From positions 31,983,287 through 32,047,286 of the forward strand of contig OZ023273.1 of the NCBI GenBank assembly GCA_964007475.1: a stretch of 64,000 nucleotides of DNA. The letters are read 5' to 3'. Position numbers and translations under genes: made by a program. Within the stretch, counting starts at the first letter, position 1, and the number at the start of each line of letters is the position of its first letter. Of the stretch, positions 47,997 to 60,910 are shown in pieces. This DNA is from Hybos culiciformis. Its lineage: Eukaryota > Arthropoda > Insecta > Diptera > Hybotidae. The notes beneath the pieces are model-generated. The model saw only the letters and a list, made by a program, of their open reading frames with translations, was not told where the DNA came from and did not search any database.

Positions 47997-50900
47997 GTAG
48001 TTGGCTGATATAAAAAATAAATTTCGCAAAATCACGGTAAAACAATAATGGTATAACAAAATGTACGACTTCAATCCGGTTTTTTTTTTGCCAGTTTGTT
48101 TTATACCACTATGCAATATTTCGGTCGAAAATTAATTATAGGTACTTATATGTTATAAATAGAATATTATGTTTGGAAAATATATATAAAATATGTAAGT
48201 AATTTGAATTTTATGTAGGTTACATATTTTACCAAATAATGATTTTTCTACATATATACATATTATATTATAATGCATAAAATCTATGTTAATTAAAAAT
48301 TTTAATAATTTATGTAGAATAGAATATAACAAAAGTTTTTTTTTGCTGCACAATCAGAAGAAGAATATCAATATAAACTTTTAACTTTTTTTTTTAATAA
48401 TTATGATGTAGTATAAAACCAGAAATACATATAAATATGTACGTACTTATAAATCAACTTCAAAATTGGTGTACTAACTATATTCATTTTAAATGGACTA
48501 TTGCAATTAAAAATTAGCCAGAGGATTAGATTTGAAAAAAGTTTTTTAAGTTAAATTCTGATTAACAAGCAGAATATTAAAAATTGTATAATCGGTCATG
48601 TATATTTTCTAATTAAAATAGAAATGCATGTATCTACTCTTAAATTCATAAAATGAGAATATTTTTAATTGAAAAAAAAAATCATTTATTTGCTCCAAAA
48701 ACTAAAATGAATATAATTTAGTTCATTATGATGTTTTTTGTTTTTAAACTTTCAATTACCCATTTAGTATGAACCTAACTATAATATAAATTCAAAAATG
48801 CTAATAGTCAGTCTTAATATTTGAAGTAATATTTGTCACAGATAATATGGCCCTTTAAAAAAAAAAAAGACATTTGCTCTTGTATTACGGACAAATCTTT
48901 CACCAGAAAAAACAATTAAAAACTTATGATACTTCAAAACTTAGTAATTTATCCTTTGAATCCACGTAGGAGAATCAAACAAGTACCCTAACTAAAACAC
49001 TGTTGACAAAAAACTGAAGTCATAACTAATTCTTACATCAGATGTTTATGGAAACATTTTTATCATTTTAGGAACGTAAATGACCATAATATTTCGCTTA
49101 CCTAATTAGCTATTTATTATTTAATAAATATTTCGACATATTTTCTTCTTCGAAAAATTTCTCTTCAAATGCTGTTTGATATCCTGAATCAAAAATTAAA
49201 TTTATTGAATTCATGGGTACCTATTGTTATGTCAATTTGAAATATTTGACATTGGTTTTGTTTTTACCTGATATTATTGAATAAAAAATATAATATTGTG
49301 TAATATTAAATTTTCCTCTATTATTGAAAACAATTAGAAATAAAATAAAATTAATATTTATATATACAATTTTTTTTTTTAATTAGACTCACTTTTATTG
49401 AATTTTCATAATCATTTTTTGAATTTATCCAACACACAATATTTATCATTAAAATTATTAATTTTATCTCTGAAATATAATTAATATTATAATTTTTTTT
49501 TTTTTAATTATTAATGTAAAATATTTTTATATGTGTTTTTTTTTTATTATTATCTGATAACGTAACATTTTATATAGATATATTTTTTATCTATTTATTT
49601 ATTTTAATTTTATTTTTTTTTTTGTTTTTGATTTTGTAAATTTATTTTATTATAATTAATTTATAAATATCTCATTCTTTCAAATAATTTTTTTTTACAT
49701 TTTTAATTTTAATAATAGTGCTTTTTATTATTTAATAATAGTATAGTTAAATAGCAACACATTTTTTATATAAAAATTTTATTTTTTTTTTTCGTAAATC
49801 TTATAAGAGTTATATATTATTATTTTGTTATTATGTAAGATGTAATATTATTACACCGAAAAATTCGAAACTATGTGTGTGTTTTATTTAACCAGTTTGT
49901 AGCTATAAGTTCTTGAATCAATTACTGTATGATAAATATGTGAAAATTTTTAGAACCCAAAATTATCTTTTAGTCACAACGTTTAAGTGTTAGTTAATAT
50001 TTTAGAGCCAAATTTACATTTTCCTAAATTTTGTAATTGTTAATATCTAGAATACTATACCACAAATATTATTTATGGAAAATCAAGCAATCGTGAAGAA
50101 TAGTTTTTTGACTCAATAATGACTGAAAGGCATAATAAAATTTAAAATTTTTTCTTGTGTGCTCCGCAATATTTATTTTTCAATAATTTATTCATTGAAT
50201 TCCATTTGTTTCAAAAATTTGATTTGATTTTAAAATCAATTCAATTTTTGATTGGTAATTGGAAGTTCTTTGGTATGATTTTCAGTTTTTCAATATAATT
50301 CAACAACAGTGTAGTATAAAGGAATACATTATAAGTCTTTATAAACCTAGAATATACATTATGAACTAACGTATTTGTTTGAGGGTTATTCTTTTTATGT
50401 CGTTATGCAAGGTCATAATTTCGAAAAAAAAATTGTATGTATTTTTTAACTAAAAGTATCGAAGTTTTTAAAACTATTGTAAGTTGCAGTAATTTAAAAT
50501 TATTTGTGGAAATTTTATTTGGTTTCAAAATTTGATTAAATTGGAATAAAGTTGTGTCTGCAAAAATGTTATACTGTGTTACTGTCTTACTGAAGCTTTA
50601 AAAATATTGATATAATTAGATAAAAAAAAATTCGAACACTGAAAATACCGAGACTATATAATGTAAATCTACCGATATTTTAATAACAATATTTTTTTTT
50701 TTTTTTAATTTTGTAATTTCAAGTTATTTTTGTTTTCATAACATTATAAAAATTTCAAATTAGGTACATAAAATCTATATATATATACATATATTTTTTT
50801 TTTCATTTTTAAACTTATACCCTAAAAAATTATTATCAATATTTTGTTTGTTAATAAAAAAATATAAAACTAATTTATTCAATCTGTTTCTTTTTTTTGT

Positions 50901-51824
50901 TTTTTTTTTTTTTGTATAAAATTATAATTTATTAAAACTAGGAAATACAGTAAAAATTTATGTCTAAAATCAATAAAATTTATTTTTATAATGTTAAATT
51001 AGATTTTGTGTCGATGCCATGTATATGCTATATATATACTGATGAGATTTTAGTTCTAAACTGAATTTGCGATGGCAATTAATGGAGAAAATTTAATTAT
51101 GGAAAATTAATAAAACTCAATTTTCAGAAAAATTAGAATGAAAGAAAAAATACTAGCAAAAATTGTTTTATTTTAATATTTTAATTAAATTAATCACATT
51201 TTTTAATGTTTAAAAATGTCTATAATAATACGCTTTAATTAAAATGGTTTGCATTATGCAATACAAAAAAAAAATAAAGTTCTCAATAGAAATGTGGTGA
51301 AAGTCAATTTGAATTTTTATTTAATTTCTTATATGAATCGCATTACGAAGACTACCAGATTGATGTATCTTTGCCATGAAAATATTAAGTAAACAGCACA
51401 ATTAAAAGTACATATCCATATAAAGTATAATGTTTGTCTAAATTAAAAAAAAACTATTTCCGTCGGTATAGTAAACATGTGCTACAAAAAAGGATTGCAA
51501 ATTCTTCCTTTGTGAAATTTCTGATCCAAGACAAATTCTTCTTAATGATTGAAGTGGAAATAAGAGATTATGAATCAAAAAAAAAAATTATTTCTAACTA
51601 TTCTTCAAATTCTATCAAAAAAGAACTTATAAATCCATTTCATTCTTTTTTGTATGTTACAGTTAGATCCATGCCAATGTATGCCAATAAGAGCATATTT
51701 TTGCAAATACATACAGCTAAGTTTTTCTGGTGTCGATTGGCTTTCTAACAACAAAATTAACAAAAAAGATGATACAAAATCGATACTCCGCTCACTAACA
51801 CGAAATCGATAAATTTGAAAACAT
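47997..51824. other. intergenic A/T-rich stretch
   Basis: Very A/T-rich with T runs, especially 49350-49850. A 104-codon frame at 51434-51748 has no recognisable feature. Nothing else was seen. Confidence 0.5.
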
Positions 51825-52054
51825 ATGCTTTGTTCGGATTGAGATATTTAAACATGTTCAAAAGAAATTAAACATCTTTTGAAAATCGATCGTTCGCACA
51901 CAATGTATCATATGTTTGTTCACGCACGTTTAGCTCTAAAGAATTTTAAATAATGTCGGAGATCAAAAGGAACTTACGGGCTTCCGAACATGTTTACGTT
52001 TTCCATTTGTTTAGGGCCAGAACATGTTTACCTCTCTCAATCCGAACAAGGCAT
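51825..52054. mobile_element. 230-bp MITE with about 35-bp TIRs
   Basis: The left end reads ATGCTTTGTTCGGATTGAGA and continues to AACATGTTC. The right end is the inverse (ATGCCTTGTTCGGATTGAGA...AACATGTTC) with a few differences. The target duplication could not be resolved, so the superfamily is open. It lies about 195 bp beyond the stop of the alternative minus-strand exon. Confidence 0.75.
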
Positions 52055-52214
52055 TACACAAAAACTTTAGATGACATAAAATTAAACTTCTTATAATTGA
52101 AACTTAACTTTATTCTACCTAAATTTTAGCTATATATTATATGACTGTAATTATTATATTGAAAACATTTTTTTTTTTAGCTTAAATTTAAAATTATTAT
52201 TTACAAATTGTATT

Positions 52215-52220
52215 TTTATT
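52215..52220 (-). terminator. candidate polyadenylation signal (minus strand)
   Basis: AATAAA on the minus strand, 30 nt beyond the TAG at 52250-52252. The close spacing would suit a very short 3' UTR. Confidence 0.35.
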
Positions 52221-52249
52221 TTTTTTTTATATTAAACTTGAGCTAAATT

Positions 52250-52308
52250 CTATGTTCCAGAAATTGTTGTAAATTCAATTTCACCACGTGGTAATATTAA
52301 ATCAGGGT
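52250..52308 (-). CDS. probable alternative last exon of the transmembrane gene
   Basis: On the minus strand an AG acceptor (52309-52310), preceded by a CTAAT branch-point-like word, opens a frame reading PDLILPRGEIEFTTISGT and ending in TAG. The codon content is unlike the surrounding filler. A second acceptor at 52321-52322 would add four codons in the same frame. The exon needs one base from the preceding exon. A GT at 56520-56521 inside the tail exon supplies exactly that phase (AATG|GTATCC). That donor is weak, so the join is inferred; the segment could also belong to another gene. Confidence 0.5.
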
Positions 52309-54158
52309 CTGTAATGTATACTGGATTATTATTAGTAAAATGTAACAATATTAATAATGAAATTGTTTTGTTAATCAAAATTCAAAATTGTTATTAAAGC
52401 ATTAATCCAAAGTCAGTACGGTGGTGTAAAGGAAGAAAAAAAAGAAAAGAATAATAAAAAATATTTTGTTGTTAATTTTTCACAATTTTTAATTTTATTT
52501 ATAATGGTGATAAAAGCAAAAAAAAAAATACAAAAATACAAAATTGTAACTACAAAGAAATATTCCTAAAAAGAAAATAAGAATTTTTTGATAAAATAAT
52601 TTTTATAAAATATTATATACAGTATGAAGTATGAACTCAAAGCGTGAACCCTAATATCAACAATATTGCCTGCAAAATTCAAATATTTGCTATTTTTCAA
52701 ACAATTACTGCACTTGCAAAGTGAAATAATATGGAAATGGATAGAATCTCTTGTTTAAAATATGATTATGAAGAGAATTATGGCAATTCTTTAATAAAAA
52801 AATATCCTAGATTAGGCCTTTTTTGTACAATAACGCAAACTTATTATGTTCCAAACAAAATATTAGCATTATCTGTGTACAGTATAATTTTCAAGTTAGC
52901 ATTATAAATGGTTTTTTAATAGTCAATCCATAAATAATATTAGTTCTAATATATTATACAATCAAAGACCAGAATAATCATGTAAAGTTTTTGTAAACAT
53001 CAAAATCTTTCACAAGAAATTTATTTTATTTATTATAATGTTTAATATCCTAAGCTGGGCGTTTTTTATTATCAATATTTTTGAATATTTATATGTATTA
53101 TGTATATGTTGATGAAATTTTTGGAAATTTGAAAAATTGTATGAAATTATTTGGAAAATTCTACAATTTTTATTACAAATTATTTATTGAATTTCTATAA
53201 TTTCTTAAAAATTGATTTTAAATTCGAATATAATAAATTTATGTTACAGATGCCTCCACATAAATTTTCATATACATAAATTATTATTTTATTTTTTTTT
53301 ATTTTTGCAAACTAATATTTATAAAAATGATGAATAATAAAATAAAGCGTAATACCATAAATCTTTATCATCATAAATGTATAATGTTTCCTATTTTTAG
53401 TTCAAAAGAACTATGTGTATGGAAATATAGTGTTAATATTATGGGTTTAATGAAACCTAATTCTTTCTCATTATATTTCATCGTTGAATTTTAAAACAAA
53501 AAAACGAAAATTCACAAGGTCCACGAACTAGATAATACGCATAAACATTGAAGGAAAAAGTTTATATCGACAAAAGAAATGGTTGAAAAAATATTTCCGA
53601 AGTTATATATTCCTCCTTTGTATGGAAGAAATAACCTACTGCAAAAGAAAGCATTCAAACAGAAGTTAAAACTTGATCAGTTGGAACTAGTTTTCAAAAC
53701 TGATTGAATAACTGGTTGCTTACCCTACCTATATTAAATGTACAGAACAGTAAATACACAAGTATTATTGTATCCAGTACTATTGAGAGTATGTGTGCTA
53801 ATCTTAAGTTGTGCCATATTTTATAAAAGTTAAATTAGAAGCAAAAAGACAGCTATCAGTTCTATACAATATCAGATAAAAAAGTTTCCGAATTTTTTTT
53901 ATTCCAAGCCATTGATTGAAAAACTTTACCTAAAATGTCATTTTAACATTCATCAAAAAAATTTATTCTATATAAAAAAAAATAAAAAAGAAAAAGAACT
54001 AATATTATAATCATAAAATCCATCTGAGACACAAAAATGAAATTGAAATTGTTTCTTTTTGTGATGAAATGAAATGGAAATCAGTATTTTTCATATTGAT
54101 ATTACAAAATGAAAATATATTATGTGCAAAATCTAATAATACATAATATCCTATCTAC

Positions 54159-54160
<2 letters not shown>

Positions 54161-54200
<40 letters not shown>
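54161..54200. repeat. (TA)n microsatellite
   Basis: Twenty TA dinucleotides in a row. Confidence 0.95.
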
Positions 54201-54206
<6 letters not shown>

Positions 54207-56280
54207 ATAAATATTTTTCAACATAAAAAATAAAATAAAAAATTCCGCCCAGACGGCTCAGTATTATGTTTTTGATTTTTGATTTTTATTCTTCTCTTTC
54301 AAAATATTAATAACTCTTCTAAGTACAAGAGTGAAAAACTGGAAAATCATATTATGTCTACATAGAGATACTTATTTTGATTAAAATACAGTCTGTACAA
54401 AACTCATAATTCCGAGAATGAATGTTAATTTCCAAAGGAGTTACAAAGAAAATATATCAACACCTTCAAATAACTTGTAAATTTATCCAAAAAAATTTTC
54501 ATTAACCATTGGAAATTTTTTTTTTTTGGGAATTATGTATGTAAGTTTAAAAAATAATTTGAACTTGCAAATTTACAAAAAAAAAAATTTAACTTTTTAT
54601 TTTCACTTCTTTAAGTTCTTTAACTTTTGAAGCGTAGTTAAATTGAAGTGTAGAAAGCAAACTCATTCCCTGAAAATATCTCATTGTTGCAGAAAACGAT
54701 TAAGATTTTAAGCATTGGATCCAGGTTGAATTTTTTATTTAAAATACGTTTGATTTTATGTTTTTTACGAAAAATAAAAATAGAAAAACTCCAAGCAGAA
54801 AATTCGAGTTCCGTTTCAGCCAATTTAATCAGTAGTTATCAGAAATATCATAATATTGTTATATATATGTTTATTTTCTTTTTCATACATAAATATGAGA
54901 ATAAAGAATACCTACGAAAAGAAAAAAAAAATTGTTGTGTGGGAAACAGAATTAAAAAAGTGTTCAACAACCTATTCAAAACACTTGTTAATTCAGTTTG
55001 TTATGTACTCTTTGAATTAAAGCTGAATGTTTTCAGTTCAAAAGTGTGTGAAAAAAAGCAATGAAAAAGGAAATTAGAAGGGCTTTCAAAAAGAAATGTT
55101 GTTTTTTATTTTGTTTTTTTTTTTTGGTTCGAATAAAGAAATGAAAATCTTTTCTTTTTTTTTTTGTCGTTATTCAGGTACAAAATCCTGAAGGACTTTT
55201 TTAAGATTTTATTTTATTTTGCCAGTATTTAACATACTTTACACTTTTTCGCACAAAACAGAAAAAAAAAAAGGAATCTGGCTCATAAAAATTTACTTGA
55301 AACTGATTGTTATATCGTATATATACAATTAAATCTACATAATTAATTTTTAAATATTCAAGCAACAAGCATTCATTACTTTATTATGCTTGATGACTTG
55401 ATGTTACATTAGAAATCTTTTATTTTTGTTTGATACTGCAAAAGCGCAAAATGAATAAATATAATAAATCAGCTTATTGTCAATTCAAAAATAAAATATT
55501 TAGAAAGTTTTCAATTAAGTTGATTACATCACACTATTTATCATGTTTTATCAAAATTAAATGTGTCTTATTTTTAAAATTAAGATAATAATTGTAAGTT
55601 TTTAGAATTCACAACGTTATTAAGTGAGCCTTCTCTACATTATGTATTAAAATAGCCCCAATTAAAACAATAAAAATAAAAATAAAGAAATATATATTTA
55701 AAATATCTTAAAACTTTTATTGCTACATATATTAAAATATATTATATTTATTTATGTGTTTACAAAAAACTAATTATACCCACTAATAGTAACAAACTAA
55801 GATCAAATTATGAAAATAATAAAAAAGTAATAAAAATAATTTTTTTTAAAATTAAAATTTTTGGTTTCTGTACATTGTGCGTAAAGAAATATTTCACCGA
55901 ACATGCTTTTATTTCGAAAATATTTTTTTTTCGCCAACAATATGCACAGTCACAGTAAAAATGTAGGCTCGAAATGATATGCGGTTACATAATTTCGCAC
56001 TACTTTTTCGAATGCGGCTGTATAATATTAAATCAAATTGAAACGACTGAAAGAGTGTAAAAATTCTAGTGTGGGTAGATGGAATTTAGCAGCTTCAATT
56101 TTATTTTTATTTTTTCAATTTTATTAAGCAAACTGCTAAAAAAAATAAATATTTTATCCAACGTCTTTGACATCTGAAAGTAGGTATTACTTTTAAGCAA
56201 GATATAACCTTCAAAGACCTTATAAAACTACTCTGATGTTTCAGGATCTGAAAGTTTAGTTCATTTAACAAAATCGTAGA

Positions 56281-56286
56281 TTTATT
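56281..56286 (-). terminator. candidate polyadenylation signal (minus strand)
   Basis: AATAAA on the minus strand about 205 nt beyond the stop at 56490. Chance occurrence cannot be excluded. Confidence 0.35.
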
Positions 56287-56489
56287 TTAAAAATATTATA
56301 AAATCATTATTTGAAAAAATAATGCGAATTAATTCAATGTTCTACTGTATTTTTTAAGAAAACCATTACAAACTATGTATATAAATTAGACTTAAGCATT
56401 TTTTAAGTATAACCAAGAAAAAACTATCTACATAATAATAAAGTAATAAAAAGCAAATAATTCAAGAATCAAAAAAATTTAATAATTTA

Positions 56490-56697
56490 TTAAAGTTTTT
56501 GATAAATAGAAAGCGGGATACCATTTAGACTTGGCTGTGAATATTGTACAAATCCTTCTGATATATAATGACTACTTCGGGGTACTTGAATAGCTGTTGT
56601 ACGAGTTGTTCTAATATCTGCCGAACGTGGTTGTGGTTCTTCTTCATTAAAAGGTTCTTCTTCAATGTACATCGATGGAACGTCAGTTCGGGCTGGC
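56490..56697 (-). CDS. cytoplasmic tail exon of single-pass membrane protein
   Basis: The acceptor TTTCTATTTACAG is followed by a base that completes AG|G (Arg) from the upstream exon. The 68-codon tail reads PARTDVPSMYIEEEPFNEEE, then a basic Thr/Arg stretch (ADIRTTRTTAIQVPRSS) and ends GIPLSIYQKL. It is acidic-then-basic, with three tyrosines in contexts (MYIEEE, HYISEG, VQYSQP) that could be phosphorylation sites. There is no second membrane segment. A GT at 56520-56521 could act as an alternative donor to the exon at 52250, replacing the last ten residues. Confidence 0.85.
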
Positions 56698-59600
56698 CTG
56701 TAAATAGAAAAAAAAATATATTTTAAATACTTCCGTATGATGGAGAAATTATATTATGTTTCTAGTTGAACATTTCTTGTAAAAAGCTTAAATTTCCCAC
56801 AAATTTATGTTTTCCATTTTTTTTGTTTAATTTTATATTCACAACAAAATAAATTTGCCTGATGAATATTTTGAATATTATGTTTTTAATTATAAAAATA
56901 TTTTAAATTCATGTTCATTTTAAATCCGAAACTACATTTTTTTACAAAAAAAAAAAATTTGAAACCAAGTTTTTTTTTCTCTTGACATAAAGAAGGTCCA
57001 AAAAACAACAAACAAAAAAACTTTTTATAATCATACATATATTTATATTTTCCTTTTTTTTTTTATTATTTATTTTCTTTTTTTTTTTCTAACAAATATA
57101 ATAATATATTAATTTTCACATGTTTGTGGATAATGTGCACAAAGGGACCCTTTAGCTAATAAATAATATAAACTGGGAACCAAATAACAACACACACCCC
57201 CTAATTCTTAAAAAAAAAAAAAATTCACAAATATATAAAATGTTTTTTATTTTTGGTTTTGAATATTTATAAAACATGAAGAAGGCCAACTAAAACCAGG
57301 AAAAAAAAGAAAAAAAAAACAATTTATAATTTATGAAAATTTTCTACTATATGTCTTATATTTTCCGAATAATGCTTTTGGTATATGGAAAAAAAAATTA
57401 TGCTACATATTTTATTTTTAAAATAAAAAAAAAAAAAAAACTGAAAGGATAAAGTCATTTTCATACTTTTTAATAATAATTTTCAGTCAATCTAGAATCA
57501 TTTAAAAATCACTGTAGAAGCAAATGGAAGTAATTTCTACCTAAAATAAGAAAGAAACGAAAAAGATTTTTAGTAAAACCATGACCGATCGTAATCGATT
57601 TCATAAATTGTTTTTTTAATTCGTTATTGTTAAAATTTAATTCTATTAATTTCCGTTAATAATTTAACATTATTATTACGATTTAAATAAAAATTTTTTT
57701 TACATTTTATGGACTAAAATAATATAATGAAATGAAATTTGCCTACTTGTCGAGATATTGCACTACTTGAGAGATATTGCACTTTAAGGGACTGCTTTAA
57801 GAAAAAACATTATTTAATTTGTATTTTATATGAAAACTAAAACATTTATCAATACACTATCTCAAATTTCTTATTCTTATTCAAAAAACTTTCAAATTAT
57901 TTTTCTTTCTTTGGAAGAAGTGATAAGAAAATTATATTTCTACAATACCAAATTGGTCAGGATTTTTAGAATTTAAAACTTTTATGTTCTTCCTTTTCCC
58001 TTAAAATAAAGCTATTTTAATATTTATATCCTTTTTTTATGTAAATATAAGCTAAAAAAAAAATGGAAAAGTTTTATTTATTTGACAAAGTTGTTTTATA
58101 CATATATATTTATATATATATGTGTTATTCTATTTCAAAACAACTTTTTTTTTTATCATTTTAATAGTAGGGTGACAAGAAAATAAATTTATTCAGGATA
58201 CCATTACAAATAATATCACTTCATCAAAAAAAAAAATTGGTTAAAAAAAGAAAAGTTATTCAGAGGAAATTCAATATGAAAATTATTTATTTATTTTTTC
58301 ATATATTATTTTTATAATAACTAGAATATTTATTTTATTAATTTAGTTATGGCATATAAAAAAAAAAATTATTTCTTGATAACTTATTAAAGTTATAATT
58401 TTTGAGCCTTACGTGATTTTATGTTCAAATACATTATAATCAAAATGTTAACTCCTTGGTGAAAAGGAGAATAGAAAATTTTTCCAATAATTAGGTTTTA
58501 TAAGTTGAAAAATAATACATAGACTGAGTTTTTTTTATAAAATGACTTAAAATATCGAAGGGACAAAACATAACATCTGAAGAGAAAAAATGTTGAAGTT
58601 GACATTCTGTGTATGACGTTGAGAAATATTAATAATAAGAAGAATAATTCACTATATGTGTACATAAACTTTAAATAAGAACTATAAATTAAGCACAATC
58701 CCTCTTACATAGTTACTTTTTATTCAAAAAAACTTTTTCGTAATTTTATTATAAAAACAATTAATATTTTATGTTCCCAAATTTAATATTAAAATACCAA
58801 CCATTCACTAAAATAAGGCTTGGTTTTTTTTATTCTGTTTACAAAGACAATTTAAGTTTTATAAAATTTCTCAATTTGTTATAAGTATTTAACTTAAAAA
58901 ATAATTTACTAAGTGCTATTTTCAAAATGGAACATAAAAATGAAAACAATAAATATAATTCTCAAAACATGAAAAATGAAAAATGAAAAATAAAAAAAAA
59001 ATATGTTTTTTATTTAGCATAATAATAAAACGATTGAGTATACATATATATAAATGCATAACATAAAATATACATTTATAAGTGTATTTATATTATTATT
59101 ATGTTTTTTTTTGTAAATAAAATTATTTAAGAAAATTCTAACTAAATGTAAAAGGAACTTATTTGTATTGAAAGAAATTTACGAAAATCTGTGAGATTAT
59201 GAAAAACTCACGGAGAGAAGGATTACATTAATAAAATCTCAATGGAATAATATTTTCTTCTGTTGTTTTTAGGTAATGAAGCGATAAAGAAAAATTTACG
59301 CCACATCTCTAAGAGAAAATAAACAATCAATATTTGATTTTTTCTTTAAATTTTTATCTTTATTGTTTATTTTTTTTAATTTCTGTCAACAATAATTGCT
59401 TTGTAAACATTAATTTTTATTATTCCAACCCTAACAATTTTGAATTTTCAATATAAACATTGATTATTATTAATTATTATGTTATCTAATGTTTTTCTCA
59501 GCTTTGTTTAAATGATAATATGTGTATTAAAATTATTTCAAGTTAATAAATTCAAACGAATCATTTCCACAAGATTTAGTGTAAAAGGTTATTTGTCAAA

Positions 59601-59893
59601 ATAATATCATTATTTTTGAAACATAATAACCTATAAAAAATCTAAAAAGAACTCATTAAAAATTTTTATAGAAATCTAAAAATATGTGTGTAATCTAAAA
59701 TCCAGCAAACGAGTTTCTGCTTTTTATTTTCACCTGAATTCGGAACCAATTGAATTTTATGTAGAATTTATTTGTAATTTACAATTCAAATATTCATATA
59801 AATGAATGTATTGTATTAACTATATACTACATTAAATTGAATCTAACTAAAAGTTATCTGCCTATTAAATATTATTTAAAATTCAACTCTTAA

Positions 59894-60319
59894 TGCCTTG
59901 AGCACAGTTCATACCGCAAAGCAATTTTGAGCTACCGTAAAAACCGATTTTCTGCGTTATTTCTTATTTATTTTAAATAAAAATTATGAAAAACGAAAGA
60001 TATTAAGTTTATTGATTTTTTGTAAAAAGAATTTCGTAAAATTATTTCATAATTAATTAGAAAACTGAATTTTTTTTTTTTTTGCTCAAGAAAGAATTGA
60101 CTACGTCACAAAATAATTTTTTTGTTTTTTTTTTCACAGCGTTTCTTTTGCATCGAAATTTGGTTTTGCTGCATTTTTCTCTCGCAATCATATTATAAAA
60201 AAAACAAAAGCAGTTGTTTGCAGTTGATTTTTTTTGCTTTCAGATAAAATTAGCTGTGAACAGGTTTCCGGAACATTCCTTCAAAAATTGCTTTGCGGCA
60301 TTAGCTGTGCTCAAGGCAT
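59894..60319. mobile_element. 425-bp MITE with about 36-bp TIRs
   Basis: The left end reads TGCCTTGAGCACAG, followed three bases later by AT(A/G)CCGCAAAGCAATTTT. The right end is the inverse with three or four differences. The flanks (TTAA left, TAAT right) do not give a clean duplication. There is no coding capacity. Confidence 0.82.
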
Positions 60320-60574
60320 AATAGTTTCTTCAGTAAAAATCATAATATTTAGCAATGCGGGGCAATAAATAATCATAAAGTACACAGAAAAAAATTTGCT
60401 CGTACTAATAACTAAATAATTCGTTAAAATCAACGAAAAATTCGTTATTTTGGCTACAACGAACATTTCGTTGAAAAAAGCTCGTAGTTCGTTAAAAAAG
60501 TTCGTTATACCCCAAAACCAAAAACCTTTCAAATTCTTCAGCAAAAACACCGCAAATACGAAAAAAAATTTTAC

Positions 60575-60837
60575 TAGACTAAATTTTTTTTTATTATTTA
60601 TTTAATTTTTTATTTATTTCTTTTTTATTTTTTATTTTAATTTTTTTTTTATTTTTTTTTTTATTTTTTTTTTTATTTATTTATTTATTTATTTATTTAT
60701 TTTTTTTTTTTAATTTTTTTTTTTATTTTTTTTTATTTTTTTTTTTTATTTATTAATTTTTTTTATTTATGTTTCTATTTTTATTATTTATTTTATAAAT
60801 TTTTTTATTTAATTTTTTTTTAATAATTTTTTTTATG
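60575..60837. repeat. (TTTATTT)n T-rich tract
   Basis: Nearly pure T with spaced A. On the minus strand it is an A-rich tail following the tRNA-like module. Confidence 0.9.
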
Positions 60838-60910
60838 CCCGCTTGTGGCTTCGAACCACTGTCCTAAACATTGCAATCCATCAACTCTGCCACTGAGCTA
60901 TGAACTAAAT
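60838..60910 (-). other. tRNA-like Pol III module inside TIR element
   Basis: On the minus strand the A box TAGCTCAGTGG (60890-60900) fits the consensus exactly. The B box GGTTCGAAGCC (60847-60857) has one mismatch. The gap of 32 nt is normal tRNA spacing. It aligns with the module at 37243-37315, for example around CAGAGTTGATGGATTGCAATG versus TAGAGTGGTAGAATGAAATGC. Confidence 0.75.

Larger units (their letters stand above)
52323..56489. other. A/T-rich stretch, intron or 3' flank of the minus-strand gene
   Basis: If the exon at 52250 is used, this is intron; otherwise it is 3' flank. It contains a TA microsatellite (54161-54200) and a 126-codon frame at 54684-55064 that I judge to be chance. 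No exon could be supported. Confidence 0.5.

Noticed and set aside
47776..48045. 89-codon Lys-rich minus-strand frame
   Set aside because: It is the right tandem-repeat arm of the Foldback-like element.
51434..51748. 104-codon plus-strand open frame
   Set aside because: Has no recognisable domain, splice context or conserved-looking segment. The apparent start is not an ATG.
54684..55064. 126-codon plus-strand open frame
   Set aside because: Composition is that of translated A/T filler, with no motif. A frame of this length is expected about once by chance in 64 kb of such DNA.
60838..60910. Functional tRNA gene
   Set aside because: One B-box mismatch, weak stems, location inside a TIR element and an adjoining A-rich tract point to a SINE-like module instead.
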